DNA of 41,376 nt from Planctomycetaceae bacterium (GTDB taxonomy: Bacteria; Planctomycetota; UBA8742; UBA2392; JABWBM01). The notes below the pieces were generated by a model that saw only the letters and a list, made by a program, of their open reading frames with translations, was not told where the DNA came from and searched no databases. Each line of letters starts with the position of its first letter. The first letter of the stretch is position 1. Shown here in pieces: positions 1 to 8,244 of this stretch. Where the stretch lies: assembly GCA_013360495.1 (NCBI GenBank), contig JABWBM010000033.1, positions 1 through 41,376 on the forward strand, written 5' to 3'. A program made the position numbers and the translations under genes.

Positions 1-49
1 ATCACCGTCCCCGGAAGTCACTCGACTACCGCACGCCGCACGAAGTATT

Positions 50-1330
50 CTATAGAACGAGAAGCCTCTTGACCGTTGCACTTACGAGTTGAATCAGCGC
101 TGGATTATTGGGATCCTTGTAGATTACGCCCCCTTCCCCTCGAGTTGGTCTCGCTCGCCAATGTTCTGGAACACCACTTGGTCGGCTCCTTGTTCCTGAC
201 GGTGGACGAAACCCTCGCCCCTCTAAACCTGGCGTGTTTATTGGCCCCGTTTGAGTCGAACCGCCGCCTCCTCCACCGCCGAAACCTTGACCTGCGTTCG
301 CTGGCTTGGGCCGCGCAGAAGTGGCGCCGGTTCGTCCTGGCATCACCGGGCCACCACCGCGCCCGGCAAAGCCCGCAACGCCCATTGCGGTACCGCCATA
401 TTTGACGCCGAAGGTAAGCCATTCCCCCGCTCGCTGCCAGCCAGACAGCTGTTCACCGGTATATGGATCAACGCCTTCCGCACCTGCCGAAAGATTTTCC
501 ATGCCAGTCGCGGCGCCAAATGCAACACCGAACACTAAGACGCCCTGCTCAAAGCCCGAGTCGTACATGGTGCCGCTAGCGGCAATCTTCTGCGCGACAT
601 AGCAGGCGCGTTTGGCGCCAAGGAGGAATCCGGTAAAACCATAATGCTGGGCAGCGGCGATTCGCTCCGCGAGGAGATCTGCGGCATTTCTCATCATTCC
701 CTGCGGCGTAAAATTTTCGAGAAACTCGCCAGTGGTCTTGAGCGCATCGATAACGTCTGTCCCGTAGGGATCCGCGTGGTCGATTGGACCCGACCCCACA
801 AACTCATAGAGATTCATGCCATCGGCATAACCAAGGGCATCGAAGGAAATAAACCGGCCAGTGGTCAGGTTCAAATACCGCGCGCGGAAGAAGAAAAGAG
901 CTGACTCGGCATCAAAGCGGCGGCCCTGGAAGAGGAAAAGATTTCCCGTTGTGCTGGGCGCGTCATTGCGACTGCCGATTTCCATGCCCGAACTGTCGTA
1001 ACGCTGGAATGAACCGTAAGCGTCGTAGCGGACGTGCTCGACGACGGCGCCTGTTGAATCGAGGATGGCGTAGACCGAGAAATTTTCGTCTTGTCCATAG
1101 AGGAACTCCGCGTCCGCCATGCCGGAAGTTCCAACGACATTCTCGAACCACACCGGTTCATCAATGTAATTGCCGTAAACGTAGATACGGGAGAGTGCGC
1201 CGCCGACGAGATTTCGTTCTTCGATTTCTTGATCGCCATCGAAGACGTAGCGTATAGATTCGTCGGTCGTGCCATCGTGATTGGTATCCACCAACCTTCG
1301 CCACCTGCAGTAGCGGGAAACCCTTGACAT
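50..1330 (-). pseudogene. RHS repeat-associated core protein, C-terminal remnant
   Basis: The product resembles the C-terminal part of RHS/YD-repeat polymorphic toxin proteins. The segment with [17 protein letters not shown] followed by [18 protein letters not shown] is the RHS-associated core signature. A Gly-rich linker and a [19 protein letters not shown] segment follow, of the kind that precedes C-terminal toxin domains in this family, but the frame stops about 20 residues later, so little or no toxin domain remains. The large YD-repeat N-terminus is absent. The apparent start at 1330 has no ribosome site and lies only about 40 bp from the next gene. I infer a truncated or decayed fragment. 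An assembly frameshift near position 50 is possible because the window edge is close. Confidence 0.75.
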
Positions 1331-1367
1331 AGAACGATGTGCTGTCGGGGATGCGACCAGACTTACG

Positions 1368-1628
1368 TCATGTCTCGACGATGCAGCTGTTCAAAGGCGG
1401 GGGCGGAACGTCATTGAGTTTGCAAAGCTCACAGATTGCTTCATACGCGTTCGCAAGCGCTTTCGCTGACGCGCCGGTCCCTTGGGCGCTCCCTCGCCGC
1501 ACGTTCAAACGCGAGGTTTTCGTCAGGTGAGAGTCGCTGAGCGAGATCGCCGCCTGCCAGAGAATGATACTGCCATTGTCGCGGATGACGATGATCGGCG
1601 GGCGGGAGATGGTGTCGTGTCCTTGCAT
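1368..1628 (-). CDS. 86-residue protein of unknown function
   Basis: I do not recognise this family. The start at 1628 is chosen because AGGAG lies 7 nt upstream (1636-1640); the longer frame starting at 1661 has no such site. The N-terminal stretch [19 protein letters not shown] looks like a short beta-hairpin, followed by a basic middle, an alanine-rich helix, and a CELCK pair near a proline run. It is the last gene of the minus-strand signalling operon, 39 nt after the receiver gene, so it is probably co-transcribed with it. Confidence 0.5.
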   Translation of the reverse strand: MQGHDTISRPPIIVIRDNGSIILWQAAISLSDSHLTKTSRLNVRRGSAQGTGASAKALANAYEAICELCKLNDVPPPPLNSCIVET

Positions 1629-1667
1629 ATTCGATCTCCTTGCTTGCCCCAAAAGGAACAAAGCCGG

Positions 1668-2132
1668 TCACGCCTCCTCGTTCCGTTCGACGAGGAAGCA
1701 GTTGATCACGTGCACGAGTTCAATGTACTCATCGCGAGTTTTGGGTTTGGTCCAGAAGCAGCGCGCGCCGAGGCGTTTCGACAGCTCCATGTCGGACTCG
1801 CGCGCGGATGTTGTCAGCATAATGACCGGGATCGAACGAAAGTCGTTATGCCCCTTGAGCGCCTCAAGCACCGTCATGCCTTCCACACGTGGCATATTGA
1901 TGTCGAGCAGGATGATGTCCGGGCGTGGAGATTTCGATGGATCTCCGAAGATCCCGCGCCGGGAGACGTAGTCGAGCGCGTCAACACCATCACTGACGAC
2001 TCGCAAGTCATAGGGTCTCTTGGAATAGGTGAACGCCCATTCGATCAGTGTTTGGTCCGCCGGGTCATCCTCGACAAGCAGGACGACCAGCTCTTTTTGC
2101 AGCACCGATGTATCGTTGTGTTCAGAGTGCAT
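1668..2132 (-). CDS. Stand-alone receiver (CheY/Rcp-like) response regulator
   Basis: This is a single receiver domain of 154 aa with no output domain. The acidic pocket is in LLVEDDPAD, the phosphoacceptor is Asp77 in ILLDINMP, the switch Thr is in MLTTSA and the conserved Lys is in FWTKPKT. The DPADQ start and the insertion before the phospho-Asp resemble Rcp1-type regulators, which usually serve PAS or phytochrome kinases with HisKA domains like those in this locus. AGGAGG lies 5 nt before the ATG. It is 31 nt downstream of a second, paralogous receiver gene and probably in the same operon. Confidence 0.9.
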   Translation of the reverse strand: MHSEHNDTSVLQKELVVLLVEDDPADQTLIEWAFTYSKRPYDLRVVSDGVDALDYVSRRGIFGDPSKSPRPDIILLDINMPRVEGMTVLEALKGHNDFRSIPVIMLTTSARESDMELSKRLGARCFWTKPKTRDEYIELVHVINCFLVERNEEA

Positions 2133-2163
2133 GGCGCCTCCTGCGATCAGACCTGGTTGTTTA

Positions 2164-2610
2164 TCACGATGCTTTCGCGGTTTGCATCAGGTAGTGCTTC
2201 GCCAGCCCGATAACGAAAAACACGACTTCCTGATATTCCGCCGGAGAATTCGGTTTCAGGCAGAATTCCCGTGCTCCCAATCCCCGCGTCTGGATTTTGT
2301 CGCTTGGCCGCGTCGAATTCGACATGACGACGACCGGCACGGCGTTTAATTCCGGCGAAAGGCGCAAGGAATTGAGAATAGCGAAGCCGCTCACCTTCGG
2401 CATGTTGAGATCGATCACGATCGCCGCCGGTTGCGGGTAGCGTTCGGCATCCTGATAAATGTCTTTGCGGAAGAGATAGCGCAACGCGGTGTCGCCATCC
2501 GAGACAATACGCAGGTCGACATTTTCGCCGCAGTCCTCGACGGCCCAGCGAAAAGCCTGCTGATCGGCTGGATCGTCATCGGCAAGCAAAATGGTTAGCG
2601 GTGTATTCAT
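2164..2610 (-). CDS. Stand-alone receiver (CheY/Rcp-like) response regulator
   Basis: A single receiver domain of 148 aa, paralogous to the product at 1668-2132. The acidic residues are in LLADDDPADQ, the phosphoacceptor is Asp67 in IVIDLNMP, and the conserved Lys is in FCLKPNS. The switch position reads VVMSNST, with Ser in place of the commoner Thr. Its ATG overlaps the stop of the upstream histidine kinase (ATGA), so translation is probably coupled and the kinase is its likely partner. Confidence 0.9.
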   Translation of the reverse strand: MNTPLTILLADDDPADQQAFRWAVEDCGENVDLRIVSDGDTALRYLFRKDIYQDAERYPQPAAIVIDLNMPKVSGFAILNSLRLSPELNAVPVVVMSNSTRPSDKIQTRGLGAREFCLKPNSPAEYQEVVFFVIGLAKHYLMQTAKAS

Positions 2611-3818
2611 GGCGTTTCTTCCAAATCATCCGTGGTGTTGGTCGTGAAGCCGGTGGCGCCAAGAGTGAATTTAAAGTGGCTCCCCTTGCCGACTTCAGAT
2701 TCGACCCAGATTTCTCCGCCGTGGGCTTCGACGACCTTTTTGCAAATTGCCAATCCAATGCCCGTTCCCTCGCACTGATCGCGGCGGTGAAGCCGACGGA
2801 AGGGCGAGAATATTTTATTGTAATGTTCTTGCGCGATGCCGCAGCCGTTGTCTTTGACACCGAGGATCCATTTCTGGCCGCCCTTCTCGGCGGTCAGATG
2901 GATCTCGGGGTGGGGCTTGTCGCAGTACTTGAGCGCGTTGTCGATCAGGTTTTGAAACAGGTGCGCCATGGATGTCGGTTCGCACCGGGCGTGCGGCATA
3001 GGATCGCGAATAATGGTCGCATTCGAGGTTCGAACGCGTTCGGTCAACTCTTCAAGCGCCCGATCGACGCACTGATCGAGGGAGACGCGGACGCGGGTGA
3101 TTTCCTTACGCGAGGCGCGAAGCAATTTCGCTAGTGCTTCCACGAGATCGTCCATGCGTTTTGCCGCGCCGACCATAAAGTTAAGAGACTGCTCGGCCCG
3201 GCCGGACAAGGTATGCCCGATGTCACGCCGCAAAAACTCTGAGAACGACATGATCTGGCGCAATGGCTCGCGAAAGTCATGGCTTGCCATATAAATGAAT
3301 TGTTCGAGTTCTTCGTTCTTGTGGGAGAGGCGGGCGTTCGCCACCTGCAGGCGATCAGCCAATTGCTCGAGCTCCCGCAGTTTCAAAGACCGTTCGAGAG
3401 CGTAGCGAATCGAACGGTCGAGCAGATTCGGGTTGAGTTCGCTTTTCGCGATGTAGTCAGCCGCCCCGGCATTGAGCGCTTCCACGTCGATTTCGCGGTT
3501 GCCATGGGCCGTGAGGATGATGACCGGAAGATGGGGGCGCTTGCGCACGATCTCGCGCAAAACTTCGAGTCCAGTCGCTTCGTGCAGCACATAATCGAGC
3601 AAGACGATGTCGTATTGCTGTCCCAACTCGTCGAGGGCTTCCTGTGCTGTCGGAACCCAATCGATTTCGTAGGACGTTCCCGGCGCCTGCCGCAAGAGCT
3701 GGCGCGTGAGGATGTACATGTCTTCGTCGTCGTCCACGAGGAGAACGCGGACGAACTGCTCCTTTGACGGCATGCTTCTCCCCTTCGCCTCGGCGAACTC
3801 AGTATCGACCGCCCCCAT
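2607..3818 (-). CDS. Receiver-histidine kinase hybrid (REC-HisKA-HATPase)
   Basis: A cytoplasmic kinase of about 403 aa with no membrane segment. The N-terminal receiver domain has VLLVDDDED, phospho-Asp about 75 in VLLDYVL and Lys about 125 in YIAKS. A coiled linker follows, then HisKA with the H-box MASHDFREPLR (His about 180), and an HATPase domain with the N box LFQNLIDNALKY, G1 VKDNGCGI, F box FSPFRRLH and G2 GTGIGLAICKK. A receiver fused before the kinase suggests it relays a phosphoryl group from another kinase. The start at 3818 is preferred: GGGAGG lies 10 nt upstream and the predicted sigma-54 transcript begins near 3858, which excludes the GTG at 3860. An ATG at 3773 with GGGGAG is the alternative. 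Confidence 0.88.
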   Translation of the reverse strand: MGAVDTEFAEAKGRSMPSKEQFVRVLLVDDDEDMYILTRQLLRQAPGTSYEIDWVPTAQEALDELGQQYDIVLLDYVLHEATGLEVLREIVRKRPHLPVIILTAHGNREIDVEALNAGAADYIAKSELNPNLLDRSIRYALERSLKLRELEQLADRLQVANARLSHKNEELEQFIYMASHDFREPLRQIMSFSEFLRRDIGHTLSGRAEQSLNFMVGAAKRMDDLVEALAKLLRASRKEITRVRVSLDQCVDRALEELTERVRTSNATIIRDPMPHARCEPTSMAHLFQNLIDNALKYCDKPHPEIHLTAEKGGQKWILGVKDNGCGIAQEHYNKIFSPFRRLHRRDQCEGTGIGLAICKKVVEAHGGEIWVESEVGKGSHFKFTLGATGFTTNTTDDLEETP

Positions 3819-3868
3819 GGCTTCAAAACCTCCCTCATTATCGAATATTTGATAGAGCACATGGGTGG

Positions 3869-3884
3869 AGCAATCACTATGCCA
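3869..3884 (-). promoter_or_regulatory. Sigma-54 (-24/-12) promoter of the kinase/receiver operon
   Basis: On the minus strand the sequence is TGGCATAGTGATTGCT. The -24 GG and -12 GC are exactly 10 nt apart and the flanking TGGCA and TTGCT match the RpoN consensus. Transcription would start near 3858, giving a leader of about 40 nt to the ATG at 3818. The gene transcribed in the opposite direction encodes a sigma-54 activator, which supports the call. Confidence 0.8.
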
Positions 3885-3946
3885 TTATGGAAAAGCGCAT
3901 TTTGGCGTGGTGATAGCGAAAACATGCCCTATTGATGTACGAAAAT

Positions 3947-3962
3947 AGGCCACTATGTTGCA
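3947..3962 (+). promoter_or_regulatory. Possible sigma-54 promoter of the activator gene
   Basis: AGGCCACTATGTTGCA has GG and GC separated by 10 nt and a perfect -12 TTGCA, but its -24 half (AGGCC) is weaker than consensus TGGCA. It would start transcription about 55 nt before the activator gene at 4029. The surrounding AT-rich stretch repeats the words CACTATG and CATGG (3875-3890 and 3950-3965), which could be activator sites. The call is tentative. Confidence 0.35.
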
Positions 3963-4028
3963 TGGTAATATAGATTGTGTACAATAATAACACGACCATA
4001 TTAACCTGTGTGATACCAACGATATCGA

Positions 4029-5474
4029 ATGTCCTCGGATGATACTATGCCAACGGCTCTGATAGTTGATGACGAAGCGGCCAACAGAAAGCTCCTGAGT
4101 TTTCATTGTGAGGAGCTCGGCATCGCGTCGGAGGAATTCAAAACCGGGGCTTCCGTCCTCAAGCGCTTGGCTTCATCCGACGGCTCTGAAATTGTGTTGC
4201 TCGACATCTTGATGCCGGACATGGATGGTTTCGAATTGCTCGGCGCCATCCGCCAGAAGCACCGTCAACTTCCCGTGATCATGGTGACGGCGCTCGATGA
4301 TTCCGACTCGGTGATTCGCTGTCTTCGTCTCGGAGCGACGGATTACATTCCGAAGGGATCGGATGCGGCGAGACTTCAAGCAAGCCTCCGCAACGCGCTC
4401 AAGGTGATTTCCCTGAATGAGCAATTGAGCGATGCCCGCGCCACCATCCATTCGTTAACCGGCATCCGGAGTGTCGTTGCCCGCTCACAGAACATGCTCG
4501 ATATCATTCAGCTGCTCGACCAGGTCAAGAATACGGAAGCCACCGTGCTGTTATTGGGCGAGTCGGGCGTCGGCAAGGAAATTTTCGCGCGTTATATCCA
4601 CTTCGAGAGTTTGCGGCATCAGCGTCCCTTCGTAGCGGTCAATTGCGCGGCTATCCCTGAAACCCTTTTCGAGAGCGAACTCTTCGGTCACGAGGTGGGA
4701 GCGTTTACTGGCGCCACCGAACGCCGCACCGGGAAATTCGAAGCCGCGAAGTCGGGAACCATCTTCCTCGATGAAATCGGCGAGATGTCGATGGCTGTTC
4801 AGGCGCGTCTGCTGCGCGTCCTTCAAGATCGAACGGTAACGCCCATCGGCGGCAACAAAGAGGTCCCGGTTAAGGCTCGTGTCATTTGCGCCACCAACAA
4901 GCGGCTGGAGCAGGAAGTGGCGGAAGGGCGCTTCCGGCGAGACTTGTATTTTCGTCTCAACGCATTTCCGGTCGAGATCCCTCCGCTCCGGACCCGCAAA
5001 GATGACATTCCGGCGTTCGCCCGGCTTTTCCTCGAACAGGCTTGCGTAAAATTCGATAAAGAGATCAACGGCCTGACACCCGCCGCCCTTGAGGCGCTCG
5101 TTCAGCATGACTGGCCCGGAAACGTGCGTGAACTTGAAAATGCCATCGAGCGGGCCGTTCTTCTTTGCCGGGGACGCGACCTGGACGACGTCACCTTGTC
5201 GTTGTTGCCGCGCGCGGCCCCCCAAGCGGCGGCGTCGCAGGGCGAAGGCCATGCCGGGGACGTTTACCCGCTGATTCACAGGGGCTTTGCGACGCCAGAC
5301 GACGTGGTCTCTCTCGACGTGGTGGAGAGGGATTTCATCCGCTCTGCGGTGGAAACGTGTTCCGGCGATATCGCCGACACCGCGCGGCGTTTGGGCATCA
5401 GTCGTTCCACATTGTACGCAAGGATGCGCAAGTACGGCATCAATCCCGAGGCGTACCGTCAGGCGCGAGAATAG
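4029..5474 (+). CDS. NtrC-family sigma-54-dependent response regulator
   Basis: A 481-aa activator with three domains. Receiver: residues 9-120, phospho-Asp59 in VLLDILMP, Lys in YIPKGSD. AAA+ domain: about 145-375, Walker A GESGVGKE at 177-184, the sigma-54-contacting loop GAFTGA at 224-229, Walker B IFLDEIGEM at 245. Fis-type HTH at the C-terminus (DIADTARRLGISRSTLYARMRKYGI). It should bind upstream of -24/-12 promoters and remodel RNA polymerase-sigma-54 when phosphorylated. The two best such promoters in the window flank this gene: one on the divergent kinase operon, one on the monooxygenase operon. No clear ribosome site precedes either ATG (4029 or 4047). Confidence 0.95.
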   Translation: MSSDDTMPTALIVDDEAANRKLLSFHCEELGIASEEFKTGASVLKRLASSDGSEIVLLDILMPDMDGFELLGAIRQKHRQLPVIMVTALDDSDSVIRCLRLGATDYIPKGSDAARLQASLRNALKVISLNEQLSDARATIHSLTGIRSVVARSQNMLDIIQLLDQVKNTEATVLLLGESGVGKEIFARYIHFESLRHQRPFVAVNCAAIPETLFESELFGHEVGAFTGATERRTGKFEAAKSGTIFLDEIGEMSMAVQARLLRVLQDRTVTPIGGNKEVPVKARVICATNKRLEQEVAEGRFRRDLYFRLNAFPVEIPPLRTRKDDIPAFARLFLEQACVKFDKEINGLTPAALEALVQHDWPGNVRELENAIERAVLLCRGRDLDDVTLSLLPRAAPQAAASQGEGHAGDVYPLIHRGFATPDDVVSLDVVERDFIRSAVETCSGDIADTARRLGISRSTLYARMRKYGINPEAYRQARE

Positions 5475-5496
5475 CGGATATGAACGAGAGCAGCGC

Positions 5497-5616
5497 CACC
5501 AACAGGGCCATCACCGTAAGGGTGATGTGGCCCCCTGGTGTGTACCCCCATGAGGAGGTACGGGGTGGTACGAGGTGTTGGCCACACCACCCAATCGGTG
5601 GATTCATTTACCACCG
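5497..5616 (+). other. Hairpin-dense non-coding segment, possible structured RNA
   Basis: Just after the activator gene lie closely packed inverted repeats. The first hairpin is 5497-5540: CACCA, GGGCCA and TCACC pair with GGTGA, TGGCCC and TGGTG around a GTAAG loop. GTACC at 5542-5546 can pair with GGTAC at either 5557-5561 or 5567-5571, two exclusive choices. GGTGT/ACACC (5574-5588) and CGGTGG/CCACCG (5596-5616) follow. No credible coding frame crosses the segment. It could be a structured RNA, an elaborate terminator or an attenuator. No known RNA class is recognised. Confidence 0.4.
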
Positions 5617-6052
5617 CACCAGTTGACAAGAATGGGAATTGGAGGGCGCCAGTCCGAGGAAAGCGTATACCGCGCTTTATTGTGCCAAGAGTGGGATATG
5701 GTTGTTCCGCAGCGCTCCTCGGTTTCTTCCGTTGCCGCCCCGGGGCCGTCAATCGGATAGGTTCTAGCACCCTCCTGATTCCTCATTCGACGGTGAGCAT
5801 TTGGTATGCCATCGATGTGAATTTTTCAGGAAGTGAGGATTTCCCAGCGTTTGTGATACTTTTTCAAGACAGCAGCGCCGGATATGTCCGATTTTCAGAC
5901 GATCGGCGTTCTATTCTTCCACAGGCGGTGTAGCAATCTGCAATCGCAAACGATGCGCGATCATGATGAGCAGTCGAACCAACCATGCCGCCAAGAGTTA
6001 GGCGAAATGTGCGTGAATTCGTCTCACGGACTGCGCCCACCACAATCCGTGA
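5617..6052. other. Intergenic region upstream of the monooxygenase promoter
   Basis: No convincing gene is seen. Short frames exist, but none has a ribosome site or a recognisable protein. This stretch is where activator-binding sites for the promoter at 6053 would be expected. The dyad ATCGC/GCGAT near 5945-5961, about 100 bp before the promoter, is a weak candidate. Confidence 0.4.
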
Positions 6053-6068
6053 TGGCATAGTCCTTGCT
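6053..6068 (+). promoter_or_regulatory. Sigma-54 (-24/-12) promoter of the monooxygenase operon
   Basis: TGGCATAGTCCTTGCT has the GG-N10-GC spacing and matches the RpoN consensus at both elements. It is identical to the divergent kinase promoter at 3869-3884 in 14 of 16 positions, including three of the five unconserved spacer bases. The start would be near 6080, about 93 nt before the first monooxygenase gene. Confidence 0.8.
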
Positions 6069-6134
6069 CAATTCGCGCCATCTCCGACAATGGTGTTGTC
6101 CGGCGCTGACCGATACCACCGGCGAGTTCGTGGA

Positions 6135-6152
6135 CTGATCGTGCGCGATCAG
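6135..6152 (+). promoter_or_regulatory. Leader hairpin before the monooxygenase operon
   Basis: CTGATCG and CGATCAG form a perfect 7-bp stem around TGCG in the predicted 5' leader, 20 nt before the ATG at 6173. It may be an RNA hairpin affecting stability or translation, or a DNA operator dyad. The sequence alone does not decide. Confidence 0.4.
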
Positions 6153-6172
6153 GGTGGAGCCAGGGGTGCGTT

Positions 6173-7684
6173 ATGGAATCACAACATGCCTCCGGCGAAA
6201 GCTGGCTCTCGCTCGCGCGCAAGCTCGACTGGGATTTCAGCTATGTCGATGAACGCGACGTATTCCCAGCGGAAATCTGCGGTAAGCCCTGGCTCGATGG
6301 CAACGCGTGGCGCTCGTGGGACGAGCCCTACAAGACTTCCTATTCCAGCTACGTTGCCACCCAACATGAGAAAGAGCAGTCGCTCAAAACGGTGGATCAC
6401 GTTCTCGGCCGGTTGCGGGACTTTCAATCTCTCGACGTTGCCTGGCTCAACGGTCTGAAGCTGCATGCGGCGGCGCTGCCGCTCGCGGAATTCGCGGCAA
6501 CGATCGGGAATCTTCGCGCCGCACGTTTCGGACGGGACGGAGCGTGGCGGGCGGCGGCCGCGCTCGGCGCGCTCGATGAATGCAGGCACGCGCAGATTCC
6601 GCTGCGGATGATGCACAAGCTTGTTCGCTGGGACCGGCAGTTCGACTGGACCCACAAGTTCTATCACACGAACTGTTGGGTGGCGATCGCGGCGAGGCGG
6701 CTCTTCGATGAGTTACTGCTCTTTTCTGACCCAATCGAATTCGCTGTCGCGACAAACTTCGTGTTTGAGACCGGATTTACCAATCTGCAATTCATCGGCC
6801 TCGCATCCATCGCCGAAGAAAGCGGAGACCGGCTCTTCGAGCAGATGACAATGAGCATCCAAACCGATGAAGCGCGCCACGCGCAAATCGGTTTGCCGGT
6901 GCTCGAAACCGTTATCAAGCACGACCCGGAATACGCCCAGTATCTGATCGATAAATGGTTTTGGCGTTCGTGGGTGGTGTTCGCGATCCTGACGGGATTC
7001 ACCATGGACTACCTCACCCCCGTTGAGAAACGCAAGGCCTCGTTCAAGGAATTCGTTCAGGAGTGGGTGCTCGACCAATTCCTTACGTCGATTGAGAACC
7101 TCGGGTTGAAGAAGCCGTGGTACTGGGATACATTTCTGCAATCCCTCGACTACTACCATCACATGGTCTATGCCAGCGCCTACACGTACCGCGCGACGGT
7201 ATGGTTCGACCTTGTGGTACCAGGGCCGGGCGAGTTGCACTGGCTGGCGGAGAAATACCCAAATTCGTGGAAATCGTTCGAACCGGTGTGGAACCGCATC
7301 CATGAGCAATGGGAACATTGCGATCCCGGCGTCGACTTCGGCGTGCACGGCACATCCATCGTTGGTTTCTGCAACATGTGCCAGATCGTGCTGTGTCAGG
7401 GAACGCCGGAGCATAACACCGCCTGCACGCTCGATCACAAAGGACAGCGCTATATTTTCTGCTCCGAACCCTGCAAGTGGATCTTCGAACGGGAGCCGGA
7501 CCGCTATGCCGGCCATAAGGATCTTGTAAAACGCGTGCTCGCGGGCGAGGCGCCGGCGAATCTGGTGCAACTCCTGCGGACGTACTGCAGCCTCGATTTC
7601 GATTCATGGGGGAAAGACGCCCGCAAAGGCGAGTACCCCTGGCTGCGGCGTCAGCCGAAAGACCCGCGAAAAGAGGAGGGCTGA
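6173..7684 (+). CDS. tmoA: Diiron monooxygenase hydroxylase alpha subunit (TmoA-like)
   Basis: Large subunit of a soluble diiron hydroxylase of the toluene-4-monooxygenase/alkene monooxygenase type, 503 aa. All six carboxylate-bridged iron ligands are present: Glu106 (PLAEFAA), Glu136 and His139 (LDECRHAQ), Glu199 (FVFETGFTN), Glu233 and His236 (TDEARHAQ). Each sits two residues after its TmoA counterpart from memory (104, 134, 137, 197, 231, 234), and the active-site Thr is Thr203. The C-terminal YHS-like module has CNMCQI and FCSEPCK cysteine pairs. It should activate O2 to oxidise an alkene, arene or similar hydrocarbon; the substrate cannot be told. The stop overlaps the next start by one base. 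A sigma-54 promoter lies upstream. Confidence 0.95.
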   Translation: MESQHASGESWLSLARKLDWDFSYVDERDVFPAEICGKPWLDGNAWRSWDEPYKTSYSSYVATQHEKEQSLKTVDHVLGRLRDFQSLDVAWLNGLKLHAAALPLAEFAATIGNLRAARFGRDGAWRAAAALGALDECRHAQIPLRMMHKLVRWDRQFDWTHKFYHTNCWVAIAARRLFDELLLFSDPIEFAVATNFVFETGFTNLQFIGLASIAEESGDRLFEQMTMSIQTDEARHAQIGLPVLETVIKHDPEYAQYLIDKWFWRSWVVFAILTGFTMDYLTPVEKRKASFKEFVQEWVLDQFLTSIENLGLKKPWYWDTFLQSLDYYHHMVYASAYTYRATVWFDLVVPGPGELHWLAEKYPNSWKSFEPVWNRIHEQWEHCDPGVDFGVHGTSIVGFCNMCQIVLCQGTPEHNTACTLDHKGQRYIFCSEPCKWIFEREPDRYAGHKDLVKRVLAGEAPANLVQLLRTYCSLDFDSWGKDARKGEYPWLRRQPKDPRKEEG

Positions 7685-7920
7685 TGCTGGTGCCACTCTA
7701 TGGTTTTCTCGAGGGGGACACCCTCGGCCTTCTCGTGCTCGCCCATGACACGATGAACATGGGTAAGGCCGCGGAATTACTCGTGCAGGCAGCCAAGCCT
7801 CGTGTGACACAGACAAGCGAGATACGAATCGTGGTCAACGGCTTGGAGATCAACCCTTCACTCACGGTGGCACAGGCGGGGTTGACGGCCCTCGCGCGTT
7901 TCGACGTAAGGAGGAACTGA
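7684..7920 (+). CDS. tmoB: Monooxygenase hydroxylase gamma subunit (TmoB-like)
   Basis: A small protein of 78 aa in the TmoB position and of TmoB size (about 84 aa). TmoB proteins have a ubiquitin-like fold and sit on the alpha subunit of the hydroxylase. The sequence begins LVPLYGFLEGDTLGLLVL and has the family's short beta strands and the TVAQAGLTALARFDV ending, comparable to the end of TmoB. Identification rests largely on position and size because similarity is low. The start codon overlaps the tmoA-like stop. Confidence 0.8.
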   Translation: MLVPLYGFLEGDTLGLLVLAHDTMNMGKAAELLVQAAKPRVTQTSEIRIVVNGLEINPSLTVAQAGLTALARFDVRRN

Positions 7921-7923
7921 AGC

Positions 7924-8244
7924 GTGGAATGCAAGGCCTATATCGGAAACGATGACCTCTGGCCCGGAGAGATGCTCGCGGTCACGATCGATGGGCGTTC
8001 GGTCCTGCTCGCCAATGTCGATGGCGTGATCGTCGCATACGAAAACCGGTGTCCACATCAAGGCGTTCCACTGAGCAAGGGCGCATTGGAGGGAGGACAA
8101 CTTACCTGCTCGGCGCACCGCTGGTGCTTCGATCTTCGCACGGGCGCAGGCATCAATCCCGCTGTCGCGAAGCTCAAGCCCGTAAACGTGCGGAAAGATG
8201 CGCGCGGAATCGAAATCGACGCGAACGGCAACGAGGGACCATGA
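7924..8244 (+). CDS. tmoC: Rieske ferredoxin of the monooxygenase (TmoC-like)
   Basis: A 106-aa Rieske [2Fe-2S] protein that should pass electrons to the diiron hydroxylase. The cluster motifs are CPHQG and CSAHRWCFD, about 18 residues apart, with the usual Cys-X-His and Cys-X2-His ligands. Translation starts at a GTG: AAGGAGGA lies inside the end of the preceding gene, about 7 nt upstream. The stop overlaps the next start (ATGA). Its electron donor, normally a TmoF-type FAD/ferredoxin reductase, is not encoded in this window. Confidence 0.92.
   Translation: MECKAYIGNDDLWPGEMLAVTIDGRSVLLANVDGVIVAYENRCPHQGVPLSKGALEGGQLTCSAHRWCFDLRTGAGINPAVAKLKPVNVRKDARGIEIDANGNEGP

Noticed and set aside
3819-3860. 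Longer kinase N-terminus starting at GTG 3860
   Set aside because: The predicted sigma-54 transcript starts near 3858, downstream of this codon, and it has no ribosome site.
5538-5933. 131-residue frame after the activator gene
   Set aside because: It crosses the hairpin segment, shows no recognisable protein pattern and has no clear ribosome site.
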